Shown: positions 16,831 to 25,688, numbered from the stretch's first letter. The stretch: 64,000 bases of DNA from Streptomyces sp. L2 (GCF_004124325.1 NZ_QBDT01000001.1:5332001-5396000); one strand, 5' to 3'. A program made the numbers and translations. Notes: generated from the sequence alone by a model not told the origin.

Positions 16831-18078
16831 CTAGAACCCGTGCGGCAGCCACGGCGGCACCGGCGAGCCGAACGCCACCGACGCCTCCGTCAGCGCGCCC
16901 GGCCGCAGTTCCCGTACCCGCCCGGCCGACGCCAGCGACAACAGCGAGACGCCGCCGAGATAGGCCGCGCCCAACTCCCGTGCCGACAGGGACAGTTCCG
17001 CCGGGTCCGCGGTCCGTTCGCAGGACGCTCCCTTCGTGTCACCGGTCAGCCGCCAACGCCCCTCGTTCCAGGGGCAGAACGCGTCCTCCACCTCCAGCAC
17101 GACATCCACCGGCGTCTGGTACGTGCGCGCCGAGAGGGCCGTACCGACGTCGACGAGACGGACGTACAGCCCGTCCCGCAGGCGCGGTTCGCAGCGACGG
17201 GCGTCGGAGACCTGGTGCAGCCAGGAGTCGTCCACGGGGCGGGCCCGCACACGCAGCGTCGTCGTCAGGTCGATGTCCCACAGGAACCGCCACAGCGCCG
17301 CCTCGCTCGCCGGGTCCAGCGCACCGAGGTCCCGGAGGACCACGGTGCCGTGAGGCGCGCCGGCGGGCGACCAGTCCGGCTTGACCGCGTACCGCGCGTA
17401 CCCCGTCACCTGGCCGTCCCGCTCAGCGACCACGCACTGCAGGGCCGACGCCCCGCCCCGCTCGCTCGCCGGGTCCAGCAGCCGTACCCGCTCCCAGCCC
17501 GGCTGCCGGGCCGGCATCCCCGGCCGGCCCGGGACCAGCGCGCCGTACACCGCCTCGCACGCGTCGAGGGCGTCGGCCGGCTCCTCGTACCGCAGGCGTA
17601 CGGCGTCCGTGCCCGGCGGGACGGACAGCCGCACCCGGCCGGTGTCGATCTCGGCGGCGAGCCAGGTGGTGGCCGCGCCGTACCCGAACCGGCCGTAGAT
17701 GGCGGGCTCGGAGGCCGTCAGGACCGCCAGCGGCTCGCCCCAGGAGCGCACGTCGTCCAGTTGCCGGCGCATCATCGAGGTGAGCACGCCCCGGCGCCGG
17801 TGCGTGGCCGCGACGCCGACCATCGTGACGCCCGCGGCCGGCACGAGGGCGCCGCCCGGCACGGTCACGCGGAAGCGGAACGCCCCCGACGTACCCACAC
17901 ACCGCTCACCGTCCCAAACCCCTAGGGAACGGTTGAAATCGGTCAGGGAGTGCCACAACTCCCGCTCCTCGGCCGCTTCCTCGACACCGCCGAAGGCGCG
18001 GAGCAGCGTGCCGTACCAGAGGTCCCAGTCGTCCTGCCGCAGCACCCTCGGCGCGGGCGTGAAATCGGTTGCCGCCAT
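16831..18078 (-). CDS. Eis-like GNAT acetyltransferase with SCP2-like C-terminal domain
   Basis: 415 residues. The acetyl-CoA loop VGVAATHRRRGVLTSMMRRQ lies near residues 85-105. A second GNAT-like domain occupies the middle, and the C-terminal region (ELSLSARELGAAYLGGVSLLSLASAG) is the sterol-carrier-like domain of the Eis family. The free C-terminal carboxylate (ending PHGF) is expected to take part in catalysis in Eis. Eis enzymes acetylate multiple amines on aminoglycosides, peptides or proteins; the native substrate here is unknown. It converges with the Nei-like gene, with only 22 nt between stops. Confidence 0.92.
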   Translation of the reverse strand: MAATDFTPAPRVLRQDDWDLWYGTLLRAFGGVEEAAEERELWHSLTDFNRSLGVWDGERCVGTSGAFRFRVTVPGGALVPAAGVTMVGVAATHRRRGVLTSMMRRQLDDVRSWGEPLAVLTASEPAIYGRFGYGAATTWLAAEIDTGRVRLSVPPGTDAVRLRYEEPADALDACEAVYGALVPGRPGMPARQPGWERVRLLDPASERGGASALQCVVAERDGQVTGYARYAVKPDWSPAGAPHGTVVLRDLGALDPASEAALWRFLWDIDLTTTLRVRARPVDDSWLHQVSDARRCEPRLRDGLYVRLVDVGTALSARTYQTPVDVVLEVEDAFCPWNEGRWRLTGDTKGASCERTADPAELSLSARELGAAYLGGVSLLSLASAGRVRELRPGALTEASVAFGSPVPPWLPHGF

Positions 18079-18253
18079 GACCCATGCCTATCAGGGCATT
18101 GTGGGACGAGCCAGCGAATTTCTCTCCGACGGCCCCGCGCGGGCCCTCCGTGCCGTTGACTATGTTGTTGAACGCTGAAGTTGAGCCTCGGACGGGGGAC
18201 AAGTGGGACCTCCCGTGCCAAGTGGCCGGTCCGATGGATAGGGTCCCCAACTA

Positions 18254-19426
18254 ATGGCAGCAGGACGAGAGCGGCGCGCGAAGGCCGATACGTTCACGGC
18301 CCGGTGCAGGAAGCAGTGGCACCGGGCCCGCGTCGGCCTGCGCCGGAGCGCCGTGGACTACTTCCGCGGCAACGGCTCCGACTGGATCGCCCTTGTCGGC
18401 CTCCTGCTCACCATCCCCGTTCTCACCGCCCTCACGCTCGCCGACTCGGTGTGGTGCTCCCCGGCCACCCTGGTCCTGCCCATCGTGGCCGGCGGCCTGC
18501 TGCTGCGCCCGGCCAGCCTGCTGGGCCTGTACGCGGCGGGGGCCACCGCGCTGATCGTGGAGTCGGTGCGGCTCGGCCCCTACACCGAGGGACCCAGCCG
18601 GGTCACCCCCGGCGTGGTCCTGGTGGTCGCCGCCTGCGGCTTCTTCGGGCTGCTGACGGCACAGTTCCGCAGCCGCGTCGGCGTGCCCTGGCGGCGCGGC
18701 GGCACCATGCTGTTCGACCTGCGCGAGCGCATCCGGGTGCAGAGCAAACTGCCGAAACTCCCGCAGGGCTGGCACCACGAGATGGCGCTCCGCCCCGCCG
18801 GCGGCCAGTCCTTCTCCGGCGACTTCGTCGTCGCCGCCCGCACCAACGGCGGCCGCACCCTGGAGGTCGTCCTCACGGACGTGTCCGGCAAGGGCATGGA
18901 CGCCGGGTCCCGCGCGCTGCTGCTGTCCGGAGCGTTCGGCGGCCTGCTCGGCTCGCTCCCACCGCACGCGTTCCTCCCGGCCGCCAACGGCTACCTGCTC
19001 CGCCAGGAATGGGAGGAGGGCTTCGCCACCTCCATCCACCTGGTGCTGGACCTGGACTCCGGGGACTACGAGCTGTACACCGCCGGGCATCCGCCGGGCC
19101 TGCAGCTCAGCGCCGGCAGCGGCCGCTGGGAGGAGAAGGCCGCCGAGGGCCCGCTGCTGGGGGTCTACGACGGCGCCCAGTTCGACCCCGTGAAGGGCTC
19201 GCTGCGCCCCGGGGACGTGCTGATGCTGTTCACGGACGGCCTGGTGGAGACGTCCGACCGGGACATCGTCGAGGGCATGGACCGGCTCACCGGCGAGGCC
19301 GACCGCTATGTCGCCGGTGGCTTCCACGGAGCCGCCTGGCACCTCATCGAGGCGGTGGCCAAGGACGTCAACGACGACCGGGCGCTGCTGCTGATCTGCC
19401 GCGAGGCATTCGCCGCGGCCCGCTGA
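18254..19426 (+). CDS. Membrane-anchored SpoIIE-type PP2C serine phosphatase
   Basis: 390 residues. Three or so hydrophobic segments span residues 45-135 (IALVGLLLTIPVLTALTLA, TLVLPIVAGGLLL, GVVLVVAACGFFGLL). A cytoplasmic SpoIIE/RsbU phosphatase domain covers about 165-390, with FSGDFVVAARTNGG, LTDVSGKGMDAGS, AGHPPGLQL, FTDGLVETSD and DDRALLLICR as metal-binding and core motifs. Such proteins dephosphorylate anti-anti-sigma factors in partner-switching cascades. No anti-sigma or STAS gene is adjacent, so the partner lies elsewhere. A TAGGGT box 10 nt before the ATG hints at a near-leaderless message. The HD gene follows after 11 nt, likely in one operon. Confidence 0.93.
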   Translation: MAAGRERRAKADTFTARCRKQWHRARVGLRRSAVDYFRGNGSDWIALVGLLLTIPVLTALTLADSVWCSPATLVLPIVAGGLLLRPASLLGLYAAGATALIVESVRLGPYTEGPSRVTPGVVLVVAACGFFGLLTAQFRSRVGVPWRRGGTMLFDLRERIRVQSKLPKLPQGWHHEMALRPAGGQSFSGDFVVAARTNGGRTLEVVLTDVSGKGMDAGSRALLLSGAFGGLLGSLPPHAFLPAANGYLLRQEWEEGFATSIHLVLDLDSGDYELYTAGHPPGLQLSAGSGRWEEKAAEGPLLGVYDGAQFDPVKGSLRPGDVLMLFTDGLVETSDRDIVEGMDRLTGEADRYVAGGFHGAAWHLIEAVAKDVNDDRALLLICREAFAAAR

Positions 19427-19437
19427 GAGAGGTGACC

Positions 19438-19977
19438 GTGCCCGCGCACCCGCCCCCGCTGCTCACCCTGGCCGAGGTCGAGGCCGTCGCACGCGCCGCC
19501 CACGAGGGGCAGACCGACAAGGCGGGACGGCCGTACGCCGAACACCTCGCGGCCGTCGCCGCCGGTGTCCGCGCCCGCGGGGGCGACGCCGACCAGATCG
19601 CGGCGGCCTGGCTGCACGACTCCGTCGAGGACGACGCGCTCACCGAGGAGTGGCTGGCGGCCGCCGCGCTGACCCCGCGCACCAAGGCGGTCGTACGGGC
19701 CCTCACCAAGCGGCCGGGGGAGGAGCCGGAGGCGTACGCGGACCGCATCCTCGCCACGCCGGGCGCCCGCCTCGTGAAGGAGGCGGACCTCGCCCACAAC
19801 GCCGATCCCGGGCGGCTGGCGGTCCTGGACGAGGCCACGCGAACACGACTGACCGAGAAGTACGCGCGGATGCGCGCGCTTCTCGGTCTGACCGGCCAGA
19901 TCAGTGAGGTCGGCCAGACCGGCCAGATCAGTGAGGTCGGCCAGACCGGCCAGACCGGGCAGGTCGGTCAGAAGTAG
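19438..19977 (+). CDS. HD-domain phosphohydrolase (RelA/SpoT-hydrolase-like), repeat tail
   Basis: 179 residues from the GTG at 19438, with AGAGAGG upstream; GTG 19432 is an alternative. The HD domain has AAHEGQTDKAGRPYAEHL, then AAWLHDSVEDDALTEEW, resembling the metal-binding H...HD...ED pattern of RelA/SpoT-type and MESH1-like hydrolases. KEADLAHNADPGRL supplies the later acidic residue. A role in alarmone or nucleotide hydrolysis is plausible but unproven. The last 28 residues are built from TGQ, ISE and VGQ triplets encoded by 9-bp tandem repeats. Its stop is 4 bp from the stop of the convergent acyltransferase gene. Confidence 0.85.
   Translation: MPAHPPPLLTLAEVEAVARAAHEGQTDKAGRPYAEHLAAVAAGVRARGGDADQIAAAWLHDSVEDDALTEEWLAAAALTPRTKAVVRALTKRPGEEPEAYADRILATPGARLVKEADLAHNADPGRLAVLDEATRTRLTEKYARMRALLGLTGQISEVGQTGQISEVGQTGQTGQVGQK
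19891..19974 (+). repeat. 9/27-bp tandem repeats encoding the HD protein tail
   Basis: A 27-bp unit (accggccag, atcagtgag, gtcggccag) occurs twice in succession at 19891-19944, followed by three more 9-bp units to 19971. Length changes would stay in frame, so the tail may vary between strains. Confidence 0.85.
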
Positions 19978-19981
19978 GGGC

Positions 19982-21163
19982 TCAGGCGCCGACGGGCTCG
20001 CGTTCGCGTTCCCGCTGCCGCCGGTCGGGGGCCGGTCCGCCGGTGTCCGGTTTGAAGACCCACTCCATCCGCGGCTCCATGGCGAAGCGGAACACCCGGC
20101 GCACGGGCGGGGTGCACAGCAGCGTGGCCGTGCACGCCGCGAGGACGGTGAGCAGGAGGACACCGAGCGGGCGGTGCAGCCACGGTGTCTCGAACACGCC
20201 CGCGTACTTGGCGCTCTTGACCACGAACCCGTGCAGCAGATAGGCGTACAGCGTGCCCGTGCCGAGCGCGGTGAACCAGGTCCTGCGGCTCGGCACCCAG
20301 GAGAAGAGGCACGCGGTCAGCAGCACGGCGCCGCCGAACATCACCGGCACCATGACGGGCCCGGCCCACCACGGCGCGCCCAGGTCCTGGGCGGCGGCGT
20401 CCCGGTAGACCCAGGAGGAGTTCACGCGGGGCACGACCCACCAGGCACCGGCCATCGCCAGCGCGAACACGGGAACCGACAGGATTCGCACCGACCGGCG
20501 GCGCACCATGCGGAAGTGCTCCGGCTTCAGGGTCATCCCCAGCACGAAACAGGGGAGGAACTGCAGAACGCGGTGCAGGTCCAGCTCCCCGCCGAGTACC
20601 GACGCCGTAGAGCCCAGCATGGCCAGGCCGATGGCGATCGGCAGGGGATGGCGCACCAGCTTCCAGACCGGGGCGGTCAGGCGCCAGATGAACAGGGCGC
20701 ACAGGAACCAGGTCAGGTAGTAGGGGTTGAGCACGCTGATGTTGTGGTCGTCGGAACGGCCGGCGTAGATACGGAAGAGTGAGTAGGCCGTCTCGAAGAT
20801 GACGTACGGCACGAGGACGCCGGTGATCAGCCGCTTGAGCCGGTCCGGGCGGAGGTCGAAACTCCGGGAGAAGTAGCCGGAGATGATGATGAAGGCTGGC
20901 ATGTGGAAGGTGTAGACGACGTCGTACGCCGCCTGCAGCGTGCGGTTGCCGGTCTTGACCGTCGCCCAGGTGTGGCCGATCGCCACCAGCATGATCGTCA
21001 GGTACTTGGCGTTGTCGAAGAAGGCGTCGCGCTGCCTGCCGGGTCTCGCCACCGGCTCACTGGACTGCCGGGGACTGAGCACTGCACCCGGCAGGGGCTG
21101 TGCCTCAGGGAGGGTTCCGTGGCTCTGACCGGGGGGCGGGTCGGCGTCAAACATCTCAGGCAC
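19982..21163 (-). CDS. Acyltransferase-3 family membrane protein (fucose-4-O-acetylase-like)
   Basis: 393 residues with about ten membrane segments. FFDNAKYLTIMLVAIGHTWATV at about 48-70 carries the conserved histidine of acyltransferase 3 proteins. FHMPAFIIISGYFSR and the YLLHGFVVK region near 310 also fit. It resembles COG3594 fucose 4-O-acetylase-type enzymes that transfer acyl groups to extracytoplasmic sugars. The target glycan is unknown. The frame opens with GTG at 21163 just after a TAGGGT box, so translation may be leaderless; ATG 21154 is an alternative. The charged C-terminus (DRRQREREREP) is cytoplasmic. Confidence 0.85.
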   Translation of the reverse strand: MPEMFDADPPPGQSHGTLPEAQPLPGAVLSPRQSSEPVARPGRQRDAFFDNAKYLTIMLVAIGHTWATVKTGNRTLQAAYDVVYTFHMPAFIIISGYFSRSFDLRPDRLKRLITGVLVPYVIFETAYSLFRIYAGRSDDHNISVLNPYYLTWFLCALFIWRLTAPVWKLVRHPLPIAIGLAMLGSTASVLGGELDLHRVLQFLPCFVLGMTLKPEHFRMVRRRSVRILSVPVFALAMAGAWWVVPRVNSSWVYRDAAAQDLGAPWWAGPVMVPVMFGGAVLLTACLFSWVPSRRTWFTALGTGTLYAYLLHGFVVKSAKYAGVFETPWLHRPLGVLLLTVLAACTATLLCTPPVRRVFRFAMEPRMEWVFKPDTGGPAPDRRQREREREPVGA

Positions 21164-21582
21164 CCTAGCGTCGTGACGGGAATTCGTAAAACTCCCGAAG
21201 TCATTCCTGGTATCGCCTCCTGATACCCCGTTCTTGAGGGAACTTGCCTGTGAGATGAGTACGCGTCAGGGTCGTCAATTCGTCACAGATGTACCAATTA
21301 ATCCGGACAGTTAGGGTGATTTGCACCCCTCGCTTCGGTAATTCGAATTGCCTGTGCACAAGATGTGTGGGCATGGAAACCAACGCCTTCAATTTCCCCT
21401 GATCTCACGCCCGGACGCCCGGTCGAATTTCCGTGCGACGCCGTGACGGGCGAGGACTCCTGGCCAACGTTGTGTCACGAGCCGCATACCGGGGCCCGGT
21501 TGGTGGCACGATGGTCCTGGCGGGGGTGCGCGGGGTCGTGCCCCTGGGCCGGGAGAGGGACCGACCAAAGGTGTGATCTGTT
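21164..21582. promoter_or_regulatory. AT-richer divergent intergenic region with two palindromes
   Basis: No credible gene is visible in these 419 bp. Two symmetrical sites stand out: GGTATC-n7-GATACC at 21209-21227, and GGTAATTCGAATTGCC at 21337-21352, whose central 10 bp are a perfect palindrome. It separates the acyltransferase gene from the small membrane protein gene, so it should hold both promoters. Composition is lower in GC than the flanks. Confidence 0.4.
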
Positions 21583-21777
21583 GTGGCCATTTCACTGTCC
21601 GTGGTGCTGCTTTTGGCGATCATCCTCGTCGTGCTGCTGAGGGGCGGCAGCATCAAGCCCGGCCCGGCCATCGTCGCCGTCCTGTTCGGCTTCTTCCTCG
21701 CCTCCACGGGCATGGCCCCGTCGATCAACCGCTTCCTGAACTCGATAGCGGACACGATCAACCAGATCAACTTCTGA
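21583..21777 (+). CDS. Small two-helix membrane protein of unknown function
   Basis: 64 residues from a GTG with AAAGGTGTGA upstream. Two hydrophobic segments occupy about 5-20 (LSVVLLLAIILVVLL) and 28-42 (PAIVAVLFGFFLAS). They are joined by a short RGGSIKPG loop and followed by an amphipathic C-terminus ending NSIADTINQINF. Good ribosome site, normal codon use and a terminator at 21881 support it as real. I recognise it only as a small conserved-looking actinobacterial type; the function is unknown. Confidence 0.75.
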   Translation: MAISLSVVLLLAIILVVLLRGGSIKPGPAIVAVLFGFFLASTGMAPSINRFLNSIADTINQINF

Positions 21778-21880
21778 CCGGCGCCGAGACGGGCGCCCCG
21801 ACCGCAGCGCCCGCTCCGGCGCGTGGCACGTGGGGGACACGACCGGCTCGGCCGGGCTGATCCGGGCCCTGGGACGCGAT

Positions 21881-21920
21881 CAGGGCCAGGCCGGAGGGGT
21901 GATCCTCCGGCCGGGCCCTG
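21881..21920. terminator. Hairpin terminator between the small membrane gene and tRNA-Gly
   Basis: CAGGGCC-A-GGCCGGAGG (21881-21897) pairs with CCTCCGGCC-G-GGCCCTG (21904-21920), with one internal mismatch and a 6-nt loop. It may serve both the plus-strand small gene and the minus-strand tRNA. Confidence 0.75.
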
Positions 21921-21930
21921 AGTCGTCTGG

Positions 21931-22001
21931 AGCGGGCGACGGGAATCGAACCCGCGTAGCTAGTTTGGAAGACTAGGGCTCTACCATTGAGCTACGCCCG
22001 C
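21931..22001 (-). tRNA. tRNA-Gly (anticodon TCC)
   Basis: The minus strand reads GCGGGCG at the 5' end (22001) and CGCCCGC at the 3' end, a perfect 7-bp acceptor stem. The anticodon arm is CTAGT-CTTCCAA-ACTAG, giving anticodon TCC. The T arm GCGGG-TTCGATT-CCCGT is standard. The 71-nt length is usual for tRNA-Gly. CCA is encoded at 21928-21930. Confidence 0.97.
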
Positions 22002-22165
22002 AGCACGGCGCCGCAGGTCGGTGACCGCGGCACTGGAGTGCATCGTAGCGGGTCGCGCACCGCGGAGGCCAACGCGTTCGGGCGGTGTCGGCGTATCGCG
22101 TGCGGGGCGCCGGTAAAGCTGCCGACGCGGCGGTCCGGGCCATGTACCCTACGTGTCGCACCAGA

Positions 22166-22242
22166 CGGGGTGTGGCGCAGCTTGGTAGCGCGTCCGCTTT
22201 GGGAGCGGAAGGCCGTGGGTTCAAATCCCGCCACCCCGACCA
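22166..22242 (+). tRNA. tRNA-Pro (anticodon TGG), CCA encoded
   Basis: CGGGGTG at 22166 pairs with CACCCCG at 22232-22238, followed by A and an encoded CCA. The anticodon arm CCGCT-TTTGGGA-GCGG gives TGG, and the T loop is GGTTCAAATCC. It is divergent from tRNA-Gly and lies 190 nt before tig. Confidence 0.97.
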
Positions 22243-22283
22243 CCGGCTCACTCGCCGTGACGCCCCACCGCGATGATCGCCTT

Positions 22284-22312
22284 TTGGGGCGCTGAGCGGC
22301 TGCGGTTACTAT
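22284..22312 (+). promoter_or_regulatory. Candidate tig promoter
   Basis: TTGGGG (22284-22289) and TACTAT (22307-22312) are spaced 17 bp, a good match for a vegetative sigma-70-type (HrdB) promoter. A leader of about 115 nt to the tig start would result. Confidence 0.6.
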
Positions 22313-22433
22313 GCAAGCTGCGCGCCCGTGTGTCCTCGGCCCCATGGCCTACGAACTCCTCCGGGCGGCTAAATCCGCCGGACCTGTCAGGCCCCGGCAG
22401 AACCCGAGAAGTCAGCCACAAGGAGACCGAACC

Positions 22434-23807
22434 GTGAAGAGCGCCGTGGAGACCCTGAACCCGACCCGGGTTCGGCTCACTGTCGAGGTGCCCTTCGAGG
22501 AGCTCAAGGACAGCCTCGACGCGGCGTACAAGAAGATCAACCAGCAGGTCACGGTGAAGGGCTTCCGCAAGGGCAAGATCCCGGCCCGCGTCATCGACCA
22601 GCGGTTCGGCCGCGGTGCGGTGCTGGAGGAGGCCGTCAACGACGCGCTCCCGAAGTTCTACACCGAGGCGGTCAACGAGGCCGAGCTGAACCCCCTGGGC
22701 CAGCCCGAGGTCGACATCACCGAGCTGAAGGACGGCGAGACGCTGAACTTCACCGCCGAGGTCGACGTCCGCCCCGCCCTGGAGATCCCGGACTACTCGG
22801 GCATCGAGGTCGAGGTCGACGCCGTCGAGGTCACCGACGAGGACGTCGAGAAGTCGGTCGAGCAGCTCCGTGAGCGCTTCGCCTCCACCTCCCCGGTCGA
22901 GCGTGCCGCCGAGGACGGCGACGTCGTCACCATCGACCTGGAGGCCAAGGTCGACGGCGAGGTGCTGGAGGACGGCATCGCCAGCGGCGTCTCCTACACC
23001 ATCGGCTCCGGCGAGCTGCTCGACGGCATCGACGACGCCGTCAAGGGCCTGTCCGCCGACGGCGAGGCGACCTTCACCTCCGAGCTGAAGGGCGGCTCCG
23101 CCGCGGGCAGGGAGGCCGAGGTCACCGTCAAGGTCACCCAGGTCGCCGCCCGCGAACTGCCCGAGCTGGACGACGAGTTCGCGCAGCTCGCCTCCGAGTT
23201 CGACACCCTGGACGAGCTGAAGGCCGACAGCCGCAAGCGCCTGGCCGACATGAAGCAGTACGACCAGGCCACCCAGGCGCAGGAGCGCGTCCTGGAGAAG
23301 CTCCTGGAGCTGGTCGAGGTCCCCGTCCCCGAGAAGCTGCTCGAGGACGAGATCAACACCCGCAAGCACAACCTGGAGCACCACCAGCTCGGCCAGATGG
23401 GCCTCACCCTCGACAAGTACCTGGAGATCCAGGGCAAGACCGCCGAGGAGTTCGACACCGAGACCCGCGAGGCCGCGGTCAAGGGCATCAAGACCCAGTT
23501 CGTCCTCGACGAGCTGGTCAAGACGGAGAAGCTCAACGTCAACCAGGAGGAGCTCACCGAGCACCTCATGCGGCGCGCCGCCTCCTCCGGCATGTCCCCC
23601 GACCAGTTCGCCCAGGCCGTCGTCGAGGGCGGCCAGGTTCCGCTCCTGGTCGGCGAGGTCGCCCGCGGCAAGGCCCTGGCCGTCGTGGTCGAGAAGGCCA
23701 CGGTCAAGGACACCAACGGCGAGGTCATCGACCTCGACGACGACGAGGACGAGGAGACCGAGGCCGTAGAGGCCGAGGCCACCACGGACGAGCCGACCGA
23801 GGCCTGA
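22434..23807 (+). CDS. tig: Trigger factor, ribosome-associated chaperone and prolyl isomerase
   Basis: 457 residues from GTG 22434, with AAGGAGA upstream; the frame opens earlier at 22311 but the family starts at [20 protein letters not shown]. The N-terminal ribosome-binding domain carries [17 protein letters not shown], the ribosomal L23 docking signature, near residues 43-60. The FKBP-type domain covers about 160-245 ([18 protein letters not shown]), and the helical C-terminal chaperone domain covers the rest. The tail is very acidic ([17 protein letters not shown]). It folds nascent chains at the tunnel exit. Position directly before clpP1P2 and clpX is the standard arrangement; a hairpin at 23832 separates the transcripts. 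Confidence 0.97.
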   Translation: MKSAVETLNPTRVRLTVEVPFEELKDSLDAAYKKINQQVTVKGFRKGKIPARVIDQRFGRGAVLEEAVNDALPKFYTEAVNEAELNPLGQPEVDITELKDGETLNFTAEVDVRPALEIPDYSGIEVEVDAVEVTDEDVEKSVEQLRERFASTSPVERAAEDGDVVTIDLEAKVDGEVLEDGIASGVSYTIGSGELLDGIDDAVKGLSADGEATFTSELKGGSAAGREAEVTVKVTQVAARELPELDDEFAQLASEFDTLDELKADSRKRLADMKQYDQATQAQERVLEKLLELVEVPVPEKLLEDEINTRKHNLEHHQLGQMGLTLDKYLEIQGKTAEEFDTETREAAVKGIKTQFVLDELVKTEKLNVNQEELTEHLMRRAASSGMSPDQFAQAVVEGGQVPLLVGEVARGKALAVVVEKATVKDTNGEVIDLDDDEDEETEAVEAEATTDEPTEA

Positions 23808-23831
23808 GCCCCGGCGACGCTGAATGCCTGA

Positions 23832-23863
23832 GACGGGCCCCGGGGACGACCCCGGGGCCCGTC
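23832..23863 (+). terminator. Perfect 14-bp hairpin after tig
   Basis: GACGGGCCCCGGGG (23832-23845) pairs with CCCCGGGGCCCGTC (23850-23863) around ACGA. There is no U tract, as is usual in Streptomyces. Confidence 0.85.
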
Positions 23864-23891
23864 GTGCGTCTCCGGCCCGCCCCACCAACCC

Positions 23892-23960
23892 AAAGGGGCG
23901 CGGGACTGTGTCGATCTGCGGCTCCGCCGCGTGGGCGCGAGCAACCACAACGCGCCCGCA
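23892..23960 (+). repeat. Dispersed intergenic repeat, copy 1 (long form)
   Basis: Begins AAAGGGGCGCGGGACTGTG and continues through GCGGCTCCGCCGC to CGCGCCCGCA. Nearly the same sequence recurs at 34507-34574, and a shortened version at 43798-43840. All three lie after the 3' end of a plus-strand gene. Confidence 0.85.
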
Positions 23961-24001
23961 CCCGAACACGCACCGCAGCCCCCTCGCCGCACCCGCACAC
24001 C

Positions 24002-24019
24002 GCTACGCCCCCGGCGAAC
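24002..24019. promoter_or_regulatory. Candidate ClgR operator upstream of clpP1
   Basis: CTACGC-CCCCG-GCGAAC at 24003-24019 matches the actinobacterial ClgR core CGCY-N3-RGCG followed by WWS. ClgR activates clpP1P2 and related genes in Actinobacteria. The site lies about 150 nt before the clpP1 GTG and about 40 nt upstream of a TAGGGT box (24057-24062), a suitable place for an activator. Confidence 0.5.
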
Positions 24020-24167
24020 ACCCCCTTCTCCGGGATTCCCCGAAGGGACCCGCGCGTTAGGGTCCATGAGTACGGGGGCAGGGGAGTCTCCTGAAGCCCC
24101 CGCACCAGACCCCGTAGGGAACACGTGAGACGGCTCCACGCCGTCGCAAGAGCGAGCAGGTGGATAC

Positions 24168-24785
24168 GTGACGAATCTGATGCCCTCCGCCGCCGGCGAG
24201 CCTTCCATCGGTGGCGGCCTCGGCGACCAGGTCTACAACCGGCTGCTGGGCGAGCGGATCATCTTCCTCGGCCAGCAGGTCGACGACGACATCGCCAACA
24301 AGATCACCGCTCAGCTGCTGCTCCTCGCCGCCGACCCGGCCAAGGACATCTACCTCTACATCAACAGCCCCGGCGGCTCGGTGACGGCCGGCATGGCGAT
24401 CTACGACACCATGCAGTACATCCCGAACGACGTGGTCACGATCGGCATGGGCATGGCCGCCTCGATGGGGCAGTTCCTGCTCACCGGTGGTACGGCCGGC
24501 AAGCGCTTCGCCCTCCCGCACACCGACATCATGATGCACCAGGGCTCCGCGGGCCTGGGCGGTACGGTCTCGGACATCAAGATCCAGGCCCAGTACCTGC
24601 TGCGCACCAAGAAGACCATGACCGAGCTGACGGCGCTGCACTCCGGCCAGACGGAGGAGACGATCCTCCGCGACGCCGACCGGGACCGCTGGTTCACCCC
24701 CGAAGAGGCCAAGAACTACGGTCTCATCGACGAGATCATCACGCACGCCTCGGGCATTCCGGGAGGCGGCGGCACCGGTGCCTGA
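24168..24785 (+). CDS. clpP1: ATP-dependent Clp protease proteolytic subunit 1
   Basis: 205 residues from a GTG preceded by AGGTGG. The catalytic triad is clear: Ser99 in GMAASMGQF, His124 in DIMMHQ, and Asp173 in ADRDRWF. Residues 60-75 ([14 protein letters not shown]) form the oxyanion-hole strand. It assembles with ClpP2 into the tetradecameric peptidase chamber fed by ClpX or ClpC. The stop lies 71 nt before the likely clpP2 start, so the two form one transcript. Regulation by ClgR is suggested by the site at 24002. Confidence 0.96.
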   Translation: MTNLMPSAAGEPSIGGGLGDQVYNRLLGERIIFLGQQVDDDIANKITAQLLLLAADPAKDIYLYINSPGGSVTAGMAIYDTMQYIPNDVVTIGMGMAASMGQFLLTGGTAGKRFALPHTDIMMHQGSAGLGGTVSDIKIQAQYLLRTKKTMTELTALHSGQTEETILRDADRDRWFTPEEAKNYGLIDEIITHASGIPGGGGTGA

Positions 24786-24855
24786 CCGGCCCGGCCACGC
24801 CACGCACCGCCACGACCCCAGCCCCCAGAACGCCACCAGGACGGTGAACACCCTC

Positions 24856-25521
24856 ATGAGCAACTTCCCCGGCGCCGCCAGCGGCATGTACGAAGGGCCT
24901 CGCCCCGAGAGCCGCTACGTCATCCCGCGCTTCGTCGAGCGCACCTCCCAGGGCGTCCGCGAGTACGACCCGTACGCGAAGCTCTTCGAGGAGCGCGTGA
25001 TCTTCCTGGGCGTCCAGATCGACGACGCCTCCGCCAACGACGTCATGGCGCAGCTGCTGTGCCTGGAGTCGATGGACCCCGACCGGGACATCTCGATCTA
25101 CATCAACAGCCCGGGCGGCGACATGACCGCCCTGACGGCGATCTACGACACGATGCAGTTCGTGAAGCCCGACATCCAGACGGTGTGCATGGGCCAGGCG
25201 GCCTCCGCCGCGGCCATCCTGCTCGCCGCGGGTACGCCGGGCAAGCGCATGGCGCTGCCGAACTCGCGCGTGCTGATCCACCAGCCGGCGGGTTCCACCG
25301 GCCGGGGGCAGCTCTCCGACCTGGAGATCATCGCCAACGAGTTCACCCGGATGCGCCAGCAGCTGGAGGACATGCTCGCCAAGCACTCCAGCCAGCCGAT
25401 CGAGAAGGTCCGCGAGGACATCGAGCGCGACAAGATCCTCACGGCCGAGGAGGCGCTGCAGTACGGCCTCGTCGACCAGATCATCTCCACCCGCAAGCTG
25501 AACAACGAGGCGGTCCGCTGA
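24856..25521 (+). CDS. clpP2: ATP-dependent Clp protease proteolytic subunit 2
   Basis: 221 residues from the ATG at 24856 ([14 protein letters not shown]). GTG 24844 and GTG 24778, the latter overlapping the clpP1 stop, are in-frame alternatives. The AGGAC at 24839 fits either of the two downstream starts. Catalytic residues are Ser117 (GQAASAAAI), His142 (VLIHQ) and Asp192 (DIERDKI). [15 protein letters not shown] is the conserved strand. The N-terminal extension relative to E. coli ClpP is likely removed by processing, as in other actinobacteria. It forms a mixed ClpP1P2 barrel. A hairpin at 25546 follows. Confidence 0.94.
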   Translation: MSNFPGAASGMYEGPRPESRYVIPRFVERTSQGVREYDPYAKLFEERVIFLGVQIDDASANDVMAQLLCLESMDPDRDISIYINSPGGDMTALTAIYDTMQFVKPDIQTVCMGQAASAAAILLAAGTPGKRMALPNSRVLIHQPAGSTGRGQLSDLEIIANEFTRMRQQLEDMLAKHSSQPIEKVREDIERDKILTAEEALQYGLVDQIISTRKLNNEAVR

Positions 25522-25545
25522 CGCGGGAAGCCGTAGTCTCCGCGC

Positions 25546-25583
25546 CCTTGGCACGGCCCACATCACAGTGAACCGTGCCAAGG
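25546..25583 (+). terminator. Perfect 11-bp hairpin between clpP2 and clpX
   Basis: CCTTGGCACGG (25546-25556) pairs with CCGTGCCAAGG (25573-25583) over a 16-nt loop. A second weaker stem GGGCCCG-AACAC-CGGGCCC follows at 25585-25603. It could end the clpP1P2 message or tune read-through into clpX. Confidence 0.6.
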
Positions 25584-25688
25584 GGGGCCCGAACACCGGG
25601 CCCGGCAAGGTACCGTCGGACATAAGGCAGCACCAGGAGCCGCTGGAACCCGTGTCCAGGCGTCTCCCAGGCGAAGGGGAAGCACACC

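Noticed and set aside
15659..16834. 391-codon open frame through the GC repeats into the Nei-like gene
   Set aside because: The first part is tandem-repeat translation (PALVPAFRP) and the rest lies in the wrong frame of the glycosylase gene.
21931..22242. tRNA genes as integration sites for a mobile element
   Set aside because: No integrase or partial tRNA duplicate lies nearby; the only integrase is 26 kb away and is a serine recombinase, which rarely uses tRNA genes.
22248..23969. 573-codon open frame antisense to tig
   Set aside because: A shadow of the tig coding strand; it overlaps a terminator and has repetitive Leu/Gly/Val composition.
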